60,978 nt of DNA from Pelagibacteraceae bacterium AG-461-B04 (GCA_003211835.1 QCRN01000009.1:1-60978); one strand, 5' to 3'. Shown: positions 19,383 through 28,354, numbered from the stretch's first letter. The notes: generated from the letters alone by a model not told the origin. Numbers and translations: made by a program.

Positions 19383-20111
19383 ATGAAAAATAAAGTAGCA
19401 TTGATAATTGGGGCTGGTGATAGTTTAGGTTCGTCAATAGCGAGAGTTTTTGCAGATGATGGATTCACTGTTGTAGTTGCAAGAAGAAATGGTGATAAAT
19501 TATCCAGTTTAGCTGAAGAAATCAAAAAAAATGGCGGTGAGTGTTTCTTTTATTCTCTTGATGCAAGAAAAGAAGATGATGTCACAAACTTAATTAATAA
19601 AATTGAAAGGGAAATCGGAGAGATTTTAGTTGCAGTATACAACATAGGAGCAAACATCAAATACGGTATCTTAGAAACAACATCCAGAAAATATTATAAA
19701 GTTTGGGAAATGGCTGCATTCGGCGCATTCCTCATGGGTAGAGAAGTCGCAAAAAAGATGGTTCCTAGAAAAAAAGGAACAATAATTTTTACCGGCGCAT
19801 CAGCGAGTGTTAGGGGTAAAGAGGGTTTTGCTGCTTTTGCAGGTGCAAAGCATGCGAAACGAGCTCTTACACAGAGTATGGCAAGAGAGTTAGGACCTAA
19901 AGGTATTCATGTTGCGCATGTTGTTATTGATGGAGCAATTGATACCCCATGGGTCAATGAGTTGTTTCCCGACTATGTGAAAGAAAAAAAGAAAATTGAT
20001 GGACTAATGAATCCAGATGATATTGCACAGAACTACTTAATGATACATAATCAACCAAAAAATGCGTGGACTTATGAAATAGATTTGCGTCCTTGGGTGG
20101 AAACATGGTAG
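19383..20111 (+). CDS. Short-chain dehydrogenase/reductase-like protein lacking the catalytic Tyr
   Basis: A 242-residue Rossmann-fold SDR. The cofactor loop GAGDSLGSSIARVF (about 11-24) is intact, and the tail RELGPKGIHVAHVVIDGAIDTPW is typical of one SDR subgroup. The usual YxxxK active-site pair reads FAGAK near residue 155, so Tyr is replaced by Phe while Lys is kept. From memory, related proteins in this subgroup share the Phe, so this may be a family trait rather than a mutation. Whether it is a dehydrogenase or a non-catalytic member is open. Its end overlaps the next gene by 7 bp. Confidence 0.8.
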   Translation: MKNKVALIIGAGDSLGSSIARVFADDGFTVVVARRNGDKLSSLAEEIKKNGGECFFYSLDARKEDDVTNLINKIEREIGEILVAVYNIGANIKYGILETTSRKYYKVWEMAAFGAFLMGREVAKKMVPRKKGTIIFTGASASVRGKEGFAAFAGAKHAKRALTQSMARELGPKGIHVAHVVIDGAIDTPWVNELFPDYVKEKKKIDGLMNPDDIAQNYLMIHNQPKNAWTYEIDLRPWVETW

Positions 20112-21058
20112 ATATTAAATATGATATTGTAGGAATTGGTAATTCTATCGTCGATGTAATTACAGACGTAGAAGATCAATTCTTGGATGATCATGAATTA
20201 AGAAAAGGCCTCATGTCTTTAGTGGACTTAGATGGTATTAAAAATATCTCAGGAAAAATTGATATTAAAAAAACTGTTTCTGGTGGATCAGTTGCAAACT
20301 CAATAGTCGCTCTAGCTCAAAATAATATGAGAACAGCTTTTATTGGAAAAGTCGGAATGGATGAGGTTGGTAACGCATTTGTTAATGGCTTAAGTAAAGA
20401 AAATGTATTTTTTGCGAATGTCCCTCAATCTAATGAGAGTGAAACAGGGCGATGCTTAGTTATGGTAACCCCTGATGCTCAAAGGACAATGAGTACCTAT
20501 TTAGGAATATCCCAAAAGCTTAATTCTGATGATGTAAATGAAGATATAATTTCTCAATCAAAAATCACTTATCTGGAAGGATACCTTTGGGACCTAAACG
20601 ATGCTCAAGTAGCAATCAAAAAAGCGACAAAGGTAGCTAAGGAGAATAATAAAATTGTAGCCTTTAGTGTATCTGACGTATTCTGCATCGAGCGTTTTAA
20701 AGAAAGCTTTTTAAGTTTAATTGATGAGGATGCTGACATTATTTTTGCGAATGAAGAGGAAATGAAATCTCTATTAGGCACATCAGACTTGAACGAGAGC
20801 ATAAATATTATTAAAGATAAGAATAAAATTTTTGCTATTACACTCGGTGAAAAAGGGGCAATGATTGTAAATAATGAAGAGGTAATTAAAATTGAACCCC
20901 AAAAAATAGATAATCTTGTTGATACAACAGGAGCCGGCGATCTATTTGCGGCAGGATTTTTACTAAAATATATTCAAGGACAACCCCTTGAAGAATGTGG
21001 CAAAGAAGGAGTTGAGTTTGCTTCAAAGGTAATACAAATCTATGGGGCTAGATTATAA
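20105..21058 (+). CDS. PfkB-family carbohydrate/nucleoside kinase, adenosine kinase-like
   Basis: A 317-residue ribokinase-fold kinase. The N-terminal signature is VGIGNSIVDVI. The substrate-binding GGSVANSIVALAQ is near residue 60 and the C-terminal PfkB signature DTTGAGDLFAAGFLL (about 275-289) contains the catalytic Asp and anion hole. Overall pattern and length match bacterial adenosine kinases of this family, so phosphorylation of adenosine to AMP is the likely reaction; another nucleoside or sugar cannot be excluded. The ATG at 20105 is chosen over an upstream TTG at 20093, because the family begins about 8 residues before VGIGN. It overlaps the SDR stop by 7 bp. Confidence 0.87.
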   Translation: MVDIKYDIVGIGNSIVDVITDVEDQFLDDHELRKGLMSLVDLDGIKNISGKIDIKKTVSGGSVANSIVALAQNNMRTAFIGKVGMDEVGNAFVNGLSKENVFFANVPQSNESETGRCLVMVTPDAQRTMSTYLGISQKLNSDDVNEDIISQSKITYLEGYLWDLNDAQVAIKKATKVAKENNKIVAFSVSDVFCIERFKESFLSLIDEDADIIFANEEEMKSLLGTSDLNESINIIKDKNKIFAITLGEKGAMIVNNEEVIKIEPQKIDNLVDTTGAGDLFAAGFLLKYIQGQPLEECGKEGVEFASKVIQIYGARL

Positions 21059-21061
21059 AAT

Positions 21062-22042
21062 TCAGCCATCTAAAATTTTATCAATTTCATTAATAACTGC
21101 ATTAGTAGTTATTAAATTTATATCATCGCCACCAAAACTCTGAGACGCAATAAAATCGATATTAGTAAATTGATCGTTTGTAAATTTAATTGCGCTTACT
21201 GGACCACAGATTTTCAATAACGGACACATGTTGGTTGAAAGCATTTGTCCTGTTCCGCTATCATTAGTAATAGCGATATCTAGATAATAAGTTGATGCCA
21301 TTACAACTTCAATTCCTGAATAATTTTTAATTTCTTCTTCAGGAAAAAGTGGTTTATCTAACATATAAACTATACTTTTACGGAGATTTTGTTCTTCCGG
21401 GCCCAGAAAAAAAACTATAGTAAATCCTTTTTTTTCATAAAATTTAGCTACTTCTAAATACTTGTGAATTGGCCATATTTTTCGAACTTCATGTGAACCA
21501 GGAGCAATGCCAATATATTTTTTACTTGGATCAAATAATTTTTTTAAAGTTTCTATAAGTGATTGAGGAATATCTAATGCAAATTCTTTATTATTTTTAA
21601 ATTCTGAAACTAAATCCAGCATTTCGAATATACTTTTGATATAAAACTTTCTTCCTTTTCTAATTTCTTTAGGTTTTAAGTTAGAAAAGAGCCAATTGGC
21701 TGTAGATGAAATGAATATTTTCGCTTTTAGTCTTTTTAAAGCAATAGTTCTGAGTACTGCTTTTTGTGTATCAATAATAATATCAAATTCTTCATGATTT
21801 AAGTTATAGGCTTTAGAAATTTTATTCCAAAAAAAAGGACTTAGTTTTGCTTTTTCCCATATTTTATCGATATGGTTTAAGGTAAACTTTTTTAGTCTTT
21901 GATTATACTCCGTATAGATTGTATCAGTCATCCAATGGATTTCATAATTTGGAAATCTATCTTTAAGTTGATAAATTATTGGCAATTTTAAAATGCCATC
22001 TCCAATTTGCTCTCCATTACTGAAGATTAAAACTTTTTTCAT
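21062..22042 (-). CDS. Glycosyltransferase family 9 (heptosyltransferase-like)
   Basis: A 326-residue GT-B fold protein resembling ADP-heptose:LPS heptosyltransferases. The N-terminal VLIFSNGEQIGDGILKLPII matches the conserved GDxLxxTP-type start. The C-terminal half has IGIAPGSHEVRKIWPIHKY (about 176-194) and the nucleotide-sugar-binding IAITNDSGTGQML (about 256-268). It likely adds a sugar to the lipopolysaccharide core at the inner membrane. The acceptor and sugar are unknown. It is the last gene of a long leftward run and starts 4 bases after the reductase gene's stop. Confidence 0.82.
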   Translation of the reverse strand: MKKVLIFSNGEQIGDGILKLPIIYQLKDRFPNYEIHWMTDTIYTEYNQRLKKFTLNHIDKIWEKAKLSPFFWNKISKAYNLNHEEFDIIIDTQKAVLRTIALKRLKAKIFISSTANWLFSNLKPKEIRKGRKFYIKSIFEMLDLVSEFKNNKEFALDIPQSLIETLKKLFDPSKKYIGIAPGSHEVRKIWPIHKYLEVAKFYEKKGFTIVFFLGPEEQNLRKSIVYMLDKPLFPEEEIKNYSGIEVVMASTYYLDIAITNDSGTGQMLSTNMCPLLKICGPVSAIKFTNDQFTNIDFIASQSFGGDDINLITTNAVINEIDKILDG

Positions 22043-22046
22043 TGGT

Positions 22047-23063
22047 TTAATTTTGAGTCGTATCTTCTGAAACTTTTATTATTAGTTTTCCCTCATTTTC
22101 TCCTGAAAATAACTTTTTAATAGAGTGTTCTGCATTCTCTAAACCAGGAACTATGTGGTTTTTATATTTAATTTTTCCCTCTTTGATCCAAGTTGTAATA
22201 TCTTGGTAAGCTTCTATATATCTTTGAAAATAGTCAAAAACAATGAAACCTTTGAGCTTTATTCTTTTGATTAATAAATTTCCCCATGCTGGTCCTGGAA
22301 CTAATGATTCAGCGTTATAACCAGATATTAAGCCGCATAAACTTATTCTTCCATTTATATTCATTCTTGTGAGAACGGCATCCGTAATGGGTCCTCCAAC
22401 ATTTTCAAAATAAATATCAACTCCATCAGAGCAAAGATCTTTGAGTCTTTTTCTAATATTTTCTGTTTTGTAATTTATTGCTCCATCTATACCAAGATCA
22501 TTTACTAACCACTGACACTTCTCATCAGAGCCGGCAATACCTATAACTTTACATCCCTTTATTTTCCCAATTTGGCAAACTATTGAACCTACAGCACCAG
22601 CTGCAGCTGAAACGACTAATGTTTCGCCTATTTGAGGTTTTGTAATATCTAGTAAACCAAAATAAGCAGTCATGCCTGTCATTCCCAAAATACTCATATA
22701 GCTATCTAGTGGGAACCCAGTACCTTGTGGTATTTGTCTAACACCTTTGCCGTTAGTGATAAAATATTCTTGCCATCCACCCATACAATTAACAAATTCA
22801 CCTTCTTTAAATTTCTGATTTTTTGATTTCTCAACTATACCTATTGTTCCACCCCTCATAACATCACCTGTTTGCATTGCATCAACATAGGAAGAACGTC
22901 CACTCATCCATCCTCTATTAGCTGGATCTAGTGATAAATAAATATTCCTAATCAAAAGCTCATTTTCATTTAATTCAGGAACAGAAGTTTCTTCCATTAC
23001 TAAATCACCCTCTTTGATATCTCCTACTGGAAAATTTTTTAGTATCCATTGTTTATTAATCAT
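22047..23063 (-). CDS. NADP-dependent oxidoreductase, MDR superfamily (CurA/leukotriene-B4-dehydrogenase type)
   Basis: A 338-residue zinc-independent medium-chain reductase. The N-terminal GroES-like part begins NKQWILKNFPVGDI and contains LSLDPANRGWM, a hallmark of the CurA / prostaglandin-reductase group. The nucleotide-binding loop is VVSAAAGAVGSIVCQIGK (about 150-167). It reduces activated alkenes with NADPH; the true substrate is unknown. The frame opens further upstream, but the ATG at 23063 overlaps the thioesterase stop as ATGA and fits the family N-terminus. Confidence 0.88.
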   Translation of the reverse strand: MINKQWILKNFPVGDIKEGDLVMEETSVPELNENELLIRNIYLSLDPANRGWMSGRSSYVDAMQTGDVMRGGTIGIVEKSKNQKFKEGEFVNCMGGWQEYFITNGKGVRQIPQGTGFPLDSYMSILGMTGMTAYFGLLDITKPQIGETLVVSAAAGAVGSIVCQIGKIKGCKVIGIAGSDEKCQWLVNDLGIDGAINYKTENIRKRLKDLCSDGVDIYFENVGGPITDAVLTRMNINGRISLCGLISGYNAESLVPGPAWGNLLIKRIKLKGFIVFDYFQRYIEAYQDITTWIKEGKIKYKNHIVPGLENAEHSIKKLFSGENEGKLIIKVSEDTTQN

Positions 23064-23515
23064 GTTTTTTCCCCCATCATTTTTTTTAAATTTACTTGAG
23101 GCATGTCTACAATTACACAAGTAGATGTAGCTGTAACTACAGTTCTATTGTTTTGTTCAAGTCTTCCTTCTAGAAAAGCAATATTTTTCCCTGATTTAAC
23201 TACTTGTCCATATCCTATTACTTTTCCTGGTTTTGTAGGATATAGAAAATTAGTTTTTAGTTCTATGGTTGGTGGTCTTTTCTTAAAATGATTTTGAAAG
23301 ATAAAGGCAAGAGCAGTAGCGTCATCAACCATCCCACTTACAATACCTCCTTGAACATCACCTGCAGGATTACAATATTTTTGCTCTACTTCAAATTCCA
23401 TTTTAATACTTCCAGCATCAGTATTTACTTCAAGAACTGTCATATTGAATAAATTAAATAATTTATTTTTATTAAATAATTTTACCAGTTCTTCATCTGA
23501 AATCTTACTTGTCAT
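23060..23515 (-). CDS. PaaI-family hotdog thioesterase
   Basis: A 151-residue single hotdog domain. The motif NPAGDVQGGIVSGMVDDATALAF (about residues 50-72, given here as the family's HGG-type loop plus helix) holds the catalytic Asp region. The His usual at the loop start is replaced by Gln (VQGG), as occurs in some members. It presumably hydrolyses an acyl- or aryl-CoA thioester in the cytoplasm. It is coupled to the CurA-like reductase by a 4-bp overlap, which suggests a joint role in detoxification or degradation of an unsaturated acyl compound. That link is inference. Confidence 0.8.
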   Translation of the reverse strand: MTSKISDEELVKLFNKNKLFNLFNMTVLEVNTDAGSIKMEFEVEQKYCNPAGDVQGGIVSGMVDDATALAFIFQNHFKKRPPTIELKTNFLYPTKPGKVIGYGQVVKSGKNIAFLEGRLEQNNRTVVTATSTCVIVDMPQVNLKKMMGEKT

Positions 23516-23527
23516 TATAAATTACTC

Positions 23528-23911
23528 TTAATTAGATTTTTCTGGAAAAACCATTGGACCTAAAGGTCTGCCAGCCAGTAAATGGAAGTGAAGATGAGGT
23601 ACTTCTTGATGTGCATCATTTCCAGCGTTCGCGATCACTCTATAACCATTTCCTCCAGAATTTTCACTAATACCCAACATATCTGCAACTTTCGCAATGG
23701 CACGATTAAACCCTATAATTTCATTATCACTAGCGTTTAAACTAAAGTCATTAATGTCTAGATAGTTTCCCTTAGGAATAATTAATGCGTGAGAGGGCGC
23801 TTGAGGTCTTATATCTTTAAAAGAAAGTACAAAGTCATCTTCATAAATTTTATCACAGGGAATTTCTCCTCTTATTATTTTAGCAAATATATTATCTTTG
23901 TCGTAACTCAT
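23528..23911 (-). CDS. HIT-family nucleotide hydrolase (HinT-like)
   Basis: A 127-residue histidine-triad protein. The C-terminal motif VPHLHFHLLAG (about 102-112) contains the HxHxH triad whose middle His is the nucleophile, and CDKIYEDDFVLSFKDIRPQAPSHALIIPK precedes it in the usual order (motif pieces at about residues 20-48). HinT enzymes cleave phosphoramidate links such as in AMP-lysine. The start codon overlaps the hisE stop (ATGA), so it is translated within the his operon. Confidence 0.93.
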   Translation of the reverse strand: MSYDKDNIFAKIIRGEIPCDKIYEDDFVLSFKDIRPQAPSHALIIPKGNYLDINDFSLNASDNEIIGFNRAIAKVADMLGISENSGGNGYRVIANAGNDAHQEVPHLHFHLLAGRPLGPMVFPEKSN

Positions 23912-24219
23912 TCTTTACGTAAACCTGTTTTACCTTCCCTGCTTTCTAGTTCGGCATATATTTGGTCCGCTGTAATATCAAATTTTTTCCAAAGTACAAG
24001 CAAATGATATATGAGGTCAGCAGATTCATATATTATTTGTTTCGTATTATCTTGCTCTGCAGCTTCAACAGTTTCAATAGACTCTTCTTTTAATTTTTCA
24101 ATGCATTTCATTTTACCTTCAGACAAAAGCTTTGCTGTGTATGATTTAGAGGGGTCTTCTTTTGAGCGTTTTTCAATAGTCTCAAATAAACGAACAAGAA
24201 CATCAACTTTATTAACCAT
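23908..24219 (-). CDS. hisE: Phosphoribosyl-ATP pyrophosphatase
   Basis: A 103-residue MazG-fold enzyme for the second step of histidine synthesis (PR-ATP to PR-AMP). The segments SYTAKLLSEGKMKCIEKLKEESIE (residues about 22-45; the KxxEE metal-binding helix) and ESADLIYHLLVLW are diagnostic. It is a stand-alone hisE; hisI is not in the window. The start shares one base with the stop of the DUF1330 gene. It is part of the leftward his operon. Confidence 0.95.
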   Translation of the reverse strand: MVNKVDVLVRLFETIEKRSKEDPSKSYTAKLLSEGKMKCIEKLKEESIETVEAAEQDNTKQIIYESADLIYHLLVLWKKFDITADQIYAELESREGKTGLRKE

Positions 24220-24506
24220 TATTCGTAACCTTCAACAATAGCAAAAAGTCGATCCTTATCTTCACCAAGTAATTTTTTTGCCTCTTGATATTCTTTGCTG
24301 TTATAAGCTTTTTTTGCATTATCAAATGAGGAGTATTCTACTACCACATTTCGTTCGTACTCTTTTCCTTCAGTAATAACTTGACTTCCTCCACGCACTA
24401 AAAATCTCCCATCATATTTTTGCACTGCTTTAGAAGCTAGTTCAGAATACATCTTTTGTTTTTCGGGATGAAGTACATTTACTTTTGCGATCCAATAACC
24501 TTTCAT
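24219..24506 (-). CDS. DUF1330 domain protein
   Basis: A 95-residue protein of the DUF1330 family, a small ferredoxin-like (dimeric alpha/beta barrel) fold. It opens MKGYWIAKVNVLHPEKQKMYSELA (positions 1-24, family-typical 'Y-x-x-G-x-V-x-D' pattern) and contains RFLVRGG and VVVEYSSFDNAKKAYNS. The biochemical function of the family is unknown. It sits between hisF (2-bp gap) and hisE (1-bp overlap), tightly embedded in the histidine operon, so it is expressed with it. A metabolic link to histidine is possible but unproven. Confidence 0.87.
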   Translation of the reverse strand: MKGYWIAKVNVLHPEKQKMYSELASKAVQKYDGRFLVRGGSQVITEGKEYERNVVVEYSSFDNAKKAYNSKEYQEAKKLLGEDKDRLFAIVEGYE

Positions 24507-24508
24507 GA

Positions 24509-25267
24509 TTAGATCCTAACTGGAATATTATTATCAGCAAGATATCTTTTGACTTCGCCTATACTGTATTCACCAAAGTGAAAAATAGAAGCAGCAAGTA
24601 ATGCACTTGCCTCACCCTCGAGAATTCCATCAAGAAGATGGTTCAAGTTACCAACTCCACCTGACGCAATAACTGGTATATTAACTTTTGATGTAACAGC
24701 TTTTAATAGTTTGTTGTCAAACCCACTTTTTGTTCCATCTCTATCCATTGATGTAAGCAATATTTCTCCAGCGCCTAGTTTTGCCACTTCATTACAGTAA
24801 TTAACAACATCAATGTTGGTCATTTTTCTCCCACCATGAGTGAATACTTTCCATTGATTTTCAGCAGTTTGCTTTGCGTCTACAGCTATTACGATTGTTG
24901 ATGAACCATACTTGTTTGCAGCTTCAGCTACCAGATCAATATTATCCACTGCTGCAGTATTTATTGACACTTTATCTGCTCCAAAATGAAGTAAACGTGA
25001 GATGTCATCCAAACTCCTGACACCACCACCTACAGTAAGTGGTATGAAACAATTCTCAGCTGTTTTTTTTACCACTTCTAGCAAAGTGTCTCTATTATCA
25101 CTTGAGGCAGTAATATCTAAAAAACAAAGCTCATCGGCGCCTTCAGCATTATAGATTATAGCTTGTTCAACTGGATCTCCTGCGTCAACTAAATCGATGA
25201 AATTAACCCCTTTAACAACTCTGCCATTATCGACATCTAAACAGGGTATAATTCTTTTTTTTAACAT
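24509..25267 (-). CDS. hisF: Imidazole glycerol phosphate synthase, cyclase subunit
   Basis: A 252-residue (beta/alpha)8 barrel that, with HisH, converts PRFAR plus ammonia to imidazole glycerol phosphate and AICAR. The N-terminus [20 protein letters not shown] is diagnostic and carries the first catalytic Asp. [14 protein letters not shown] and the C-terminal [11 protein letters not shown] are the two phosphate-binding loops. The length is standard. Its ATG overlaps the hisA stop by one base. Confidence 0.98.
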   Translation of the reverse strand: MLKKRIIPCLDVDNGRVVKGVNFIDLVDAGDPVEQAIIYNAEGADELCFLDITASSDNRDTLLEVVKKTAENCFIPLTVGGGVRSLDDISRLLHFGADKVSINTAAVDNIDLVAEAANKYGSSTIVIAVDAKQTAENQWKVFTHGGRKMTNIDVVNYCNEVAKLGAGEILLTSMDRDGTKSGFDNKLLKAVTSKVNIPVIASGGVGNLNHLLDGILEGEASALLAASIFHFGEYSIGEVKRYLADNNIPVRI

Positions 25268-25992
25268 TATTTACTTAATATTTTTAATGCGTCTTTAATA
25301 TCAATGTTTTTGTCATAAATTGCTTTACCAACAATAACACCTTTCATTTGAGAGTAGTTTTTACCTTTGATATTTTTTATGTCATCGATTGAGGATACGC
25401 CACCTGAAGCAACACACAAAAAACTCGTAATTTTCATAATATTCTCCAGCATATCAAAGTTAATTCCTTTTTTCATTCCATCTCTCATCACGTCTGTACA
25501 TATAATTGAATTTATTTGCAAACCTTCAATCGATAATAAAAATTTCTCAAGATTAATTGACTTAACTTCACTCCAACCACGAAGCGCAATTTGCTCATTC
25601 TTAATATCTAAAGCAATAGATATTTTGTTTGGATATTTATGAACAGCAGTTTGAAGTAATTCATAATCTTCAAATGCTGCTGTTCCAAGTATTACATTTT
25701 GTATGCCAATATTGATTAAAGTTTCAACTGAATTTATATTTCGAATACCTCCACCAAATTGCAATTTCAATTTTGTTTTTAACCCGATCTCTTCAATTGA
25801 CTTTAAATTTTCTGATTGACCTGCCAGAGCTCCATCCAAATCTACACAATGAAGCCAGGTTATTCCTAGATCTTCAAATAACTTAGCCTGATCTAAGGGT
25901 GAATTATTATAAGTGGTGGATTTATTAAAATCGCCCTGAATAAGGCGTACACATTTACCATCTTTCATATCGATAGCAGGAAATAAGATCAT
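25267..25992 (-). CDS. hisA: ProFAR isomerase (HisA)
   Basis: A 241-residue (beta/alpha)8 barrel isomerising ProFAR to PRFAR in histidine synthesis. It begins [22 protein letters not shown], with the catalytic Asp at about residue 8. LQFGGGIRN and [13 protein letters not shown] are the phosphate-binding loops. The open frame continues upstream to 26088 inside hisH, but the ATG at 25992 overlaps the hisH stop by one base and gives the exact family N-terminus, so it is preferred. Confidence 0.97.
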   Translation of the reverse strand: MILFPAIDMKDGKCVRLIQGDFNKSTTYNNSPLDQAKLFEDLGITWLHCVDLDGALAGQSENLKSIEEIGLKTKLKLQFGGGIRNINSVETLINIGIQNVILGTAAFEDYELLQTAVHKYPNKISIALDIKNEQIALRGWSEVKSINLEKFLLSIEGLQINSIICTDVMRDGMKKGINFDMLENIMKITSFLCVASGGVSSIDDIKNIKGKNYSQMKGVIVGKAIYDKNIDIKDALKILSK

Positions 25993-26627
25993 TATGGTCT
26001 CCACTCTAAAAAGTTGTAAATTATTCTTTTCCCATTTATATGGCTTTTTTCTGGGTGGAATTGTGTACCACATATATTTTCTTTGCAAACTGCCGCTGTA
26101 ATTTGATCAGGGTATTTCGTTGTGGCGATAGAATGTTCACTTTTTTGATTCTGAAAATAAAAACTGTGAACAAAATAAAAATCTGACCCTTGCTCACAAC
26201 CATCAAATAACTTGTGATCCGAGAACCTTATCTCATTCCATCCCATGTGAGGAATTTTGTATTCTTGAGGAGATACAATCCTCGTTACTTCACCTGGTAT
26301 CCAGCCAAAACCCACGTGTGTACCAAACTCATATGAAAGATCAGCCAATAACTGCATACCCACACATATTCCCATAAAAGGGACCTTGTTTTTTAAAACT
26401 GAAACTTCAAGTGATGCATGCAAACCTTCAATGTTGAAAATTGCATTTTTACAATCACCGAAGGCACCTACACCAGGTAAGACAATCTTATCAGCTGACT
26501 GGATCTCTTTAGGATCATTGGTCACAACAATATTGTAAGGATTGCTTAATTCTGAATTTACGTTTTCAAAAGCCTTATGAACAGAATGTAAATTTCCTGA
26601 ACCGAAGTTTATTATAGCTAAATTCAT
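25992..26627 (-). CDS. hisH: Imidazole glycerol phosphate synthase, glutamine amidotransferase subunit
   Basis: A 211-residue class I glutamine amidotransferase supplying ammonia to HisF. The N-terminal AIINFGSGNLHSV is typical, the nucleophile Cys lies in MGICVGMQLL (about 86-95), and the His-Glu of the triad are in GTQFHPEKSH (about 188-197). Its start overlaps the bcp stop by 4 bp. It is tightly coupled to hisA and hisF, its functional partner. Confidence 0.97.
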   Translation of the reverse strand: MNLAIINFGSGNLHSVHKAFENVNSELSNPYNIVVTNDPKEIQSADKIVLPGVGAFGDCKNAIFNIEGLHASLEVSVLKNKVPFMGICVGMQLLADLSYEFGTHVGFGWIPGEVTRIVSPQEYKIPHMGWNEIRFSDHKLFDGCEQGSDFYFVHSFYFQNQKSEHSIATTKYPDQITAAVCKENICGTQFHPEKSHINGKRIIYNFLEWRP

Positions 26628-27085
26628 TTACTAAATTCTTTAATAGTATCTAAGACTTCCTCAACATGATTTTTAACTTTTACTTTTCTCCATATTTTTA
26701 GGATCTTGCCGTTTCTGTTCACAAGAAAAGTAGATCTTTCAATTCCTTTGTAAATTTTTCCGTACATACTTTTATTAACCCAAACTCCAAATTTTTCACA
26801 AATTTTTTCACTCTCATCAGAAAGAAGATTAAATTTTAATTTATATTTTACAGCAAATTTACTTTGACGTTGAACTGAGTCTTTTGAAATTCCAAAAACT
26901 GAGGTCTCGAGCTTATTGAACTTTTTTAAATTACTTTGGAATTCACAAGACTCCTTTGTACAGCCTGGAGTATCCGCTTTTGGATAAAAATAAATAATAG
27001 TCATTTCTTTAGTTGGAAATTTAACTGAGACACCCTCTTGGTTATTAAGCCTAAAAGATGGAAGTTTTTGACCTTCTTTTAGCAT
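26624..27085 (-). CDS. bcp: Thioredoxin-dependent thiol peroxidase (Bcp/PrxQ)
   Basis: A 153-residue atypical 2-Cys peroxiredoxin reducing hydroperoxides. The peroxidatic Cys is in YFYPKADTPGCTKESCEF (about 31-48), and the resolving Cys five residues later is present, as in the Bcp/PrxQ type. The length is normal. It is inserted between hisB (2-bp gap) and hisH (4-bp overlap), so it is translated as part of the histidine operon, which is not its standard place. Confidence 0.93.
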   Translation of the reverse strand: MLKEGQKLPSFRLNNQEGVSVKFPTKEMTIIYFYPKADTPGCTKESCEFQSNLKKFNKLETSVFGISKDSVQRQSKFAVKYKLKFNLLSDESEKICEKFGVWVNKSMYGKIYKGIERSTFLVNRNGKILKIWRKVKVKNHVEEVLDTIKEFSK

Positions 27086-27087
27086 GA

Positions 27088-27687
27088 TTATAGTTGGCCT
27101 TTTGTAGATGGCACTATGTTACCTTCACGTTCATTTACTTGAACTGCTATTCTTAAACTTCGTGCAAGAGCTTTAAAGCATGACTCAATGATGTGGTGAT
27201 TGTTTTCTCCATAAATATTCTCAACATGTAGAGTTGTTCCACTTGCCTGCGCAAATGCCTGAAACCATTCTTTAAAAAGCTCTGTATCAAAGTCACCTTG
27301 TGACGAAGTAATTTTAGGAGCACTAAATTTTACATTCCATATTAAGTAAGGACGATTGGAAAGATCAAGAGCAACCCTTGAGAGTGTTTCGTCCATTGGT
27401 ATGTAAGAATGAGCATAACGATTAATACCTTGTCTATTGCCTAAGGCTTTTGATAAGCATTCACCTATTGCAATGCCAGTGTCTTCTGTTGTGTGGTGGT
27501 AATCAATATGCGTATCACCTGTAGCCTTAATATTCATGTCGATTAATGAATGCTTTGAAAGTTGTTCCAACATGTGATCAAGAAAACCTATTCCAGTTTT
27601 CACGTCATACAAACCTGTGCCATCAATGTTGATATCAACGTTAATGGAAGTTTCTTTTGTCTCTCTTTTATAATTTGCAGTTCTCAT
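27088..27687 (-). CDS. hisB: Imidazoleglycerol-phosphate dehydratase
   Basis: A 199-residue monofunctional HisB that dehydrates imidazole glycerol phosphate. The two His-rich manganese-binding motifs are present: [14 protein letters not shown] (about 35-48) with DIHYHHTTED-like [13 protein letters not shown] (about 62-74), and [15 protein letters not shown] (about 155-169). The length is typical. It is the first gene of the leftward his run and is divergent from hslV, the common alphaproteobacterial arrangement. Confidence 0.98.
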   Translation of the reverse strand: MRTANYKRETKETSINVDINIDGTGLYDVKTGIGFLDHMLEQLSKHSLIDMNIKATGDTHIDYHHTTEDTGIAIGECLSKALGNRQGINRYAHSYIPMDETLSRVALDLSNRPYLIWNVKFSAPKITSSQGDFDTELFKEWFQAFAQASGTTLHVENIYGENNHHIIESCFKALARSLRIAVQVNEREGNIVPSTKGQL

Positions 27688-27746
27688 ATCAAATCCAATC
27701 GGTTTTTATCAATAAATTACTGATTTATCTATAAAAAATATAATAT

Positions 27747-27790
27747 TTGGTCAATAAATAGCCTTGAAGTTATGAAATAAATAGCCACAT
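27747..27790 (+). promoter_or_regulatory. Candidate promoter(s) of hslVU, housekeeping and heat-shock-like
   Basis: In the 101-bp hisB-hslV gap, CCTTGAAG (TTG at 27764-27766) is followed about 18 bases later by CCACATGA (27785-27792), resembling a sigma-32 promoter. Overlapping it, TTGGTC (27747-27752) and TATGAA (27771-27776), 18 bases apart, resemble a sigma-70 promoter. If the heat-shock one is used, transcription would begin just before the ATG at 27801. Matches are moderate and inferential. Confidence 0.38.
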
Positions 27791-27800
27791 GACTTATATA

Positions 27801-28352
27801 ATGGAAAATCAACAAAATACGTCTTGGCACGGGACTACCATCATCAGTGTTCGTAAGGGTAATCAAGTAGTCGTTGCTGGAGATGGACAAGTCAGTTTAG
27901 GCAACACTGTTATTAAAGGTACGGCACAAAAGGTAAGAAAGATTGGAGATGGAAGTGTTATTGCTGGCTTCGCAGGAGCGACCGCTGATGCATTTACCTT
28001 GTTTGAAAGACTAGAAGCAAAACTAGAAAAGCATCCAAAACAATTAACGAGAGCTTGTGTTGAACTTGCAAAAGATTGGAGAACTGACAAGTATCTTAGA
28101 AGGTTGGAAGCACTTCTTACTGTTGCTGACTCGTCAACTTCATTGCTCATTACAGGTATGGGTGACGTGTTGGACCCTGAAGGATCTGTCATTGGTATCG
28201 GCAGTGGTGGCAACTATGCATTGTCTGCAGCAAAAGCACTTATCGATAGTGATTTAACCGCTGAGGAAATTGCTCTAAAGTCACTTAAGATTGCAGGAGA
28301 AATTTGTGTTTTCACTAACAACAATATTACTCTAGAAAAATTAGAAATTTAA
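27801..28352 (+). CDS. hslV: HslV protease subunit (ClpQ)
   Basis: A 183-residue threonine peptidase of the HslUV proteasome-like complex. Removal of a short propeptide would expose the catalytic Thr in [12 protein letters not shown] (about residue 11 from this start). GDGQVSLG and [12 protein letters not shown] are further signatures. Two in-frame ATGs exist, 27789 and 27801. The second is preferred because a sigma-32-like -10 overlaps the first and family propeptides are short. hslU begins two bases after the stop. Confidence 0.95.
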   Translation: MENQQNTSWHGTTIISVRKGNQVVVAGDGQVSLGNTVIKGTAQKVRKIGDGSVIAGFAGATADAFTLFERLEAKLEKHPKQLTRACVELAKDWRTDKYLRRLEALLTVADSSTSLLITGMGDVLDPEGSVIGIGSGGNYALSAAKALIDSDLTAEEIALKSLKIAGEICVFTNNNITLEKLEI

Positions 28353-28354
28353 TC

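Noticed and set aside
25993-26088. An N-terminal extension of HisA
   Set aside because: It lies in hisH coding sequence; the ATG at 25992 gives the exact family N-terminus.
27863-28213. A 116-residue frame on the minus strand opposite hslV
   Set aside because: It is a shadow of the strongly conserved hslV frame and has no recognisable motif.
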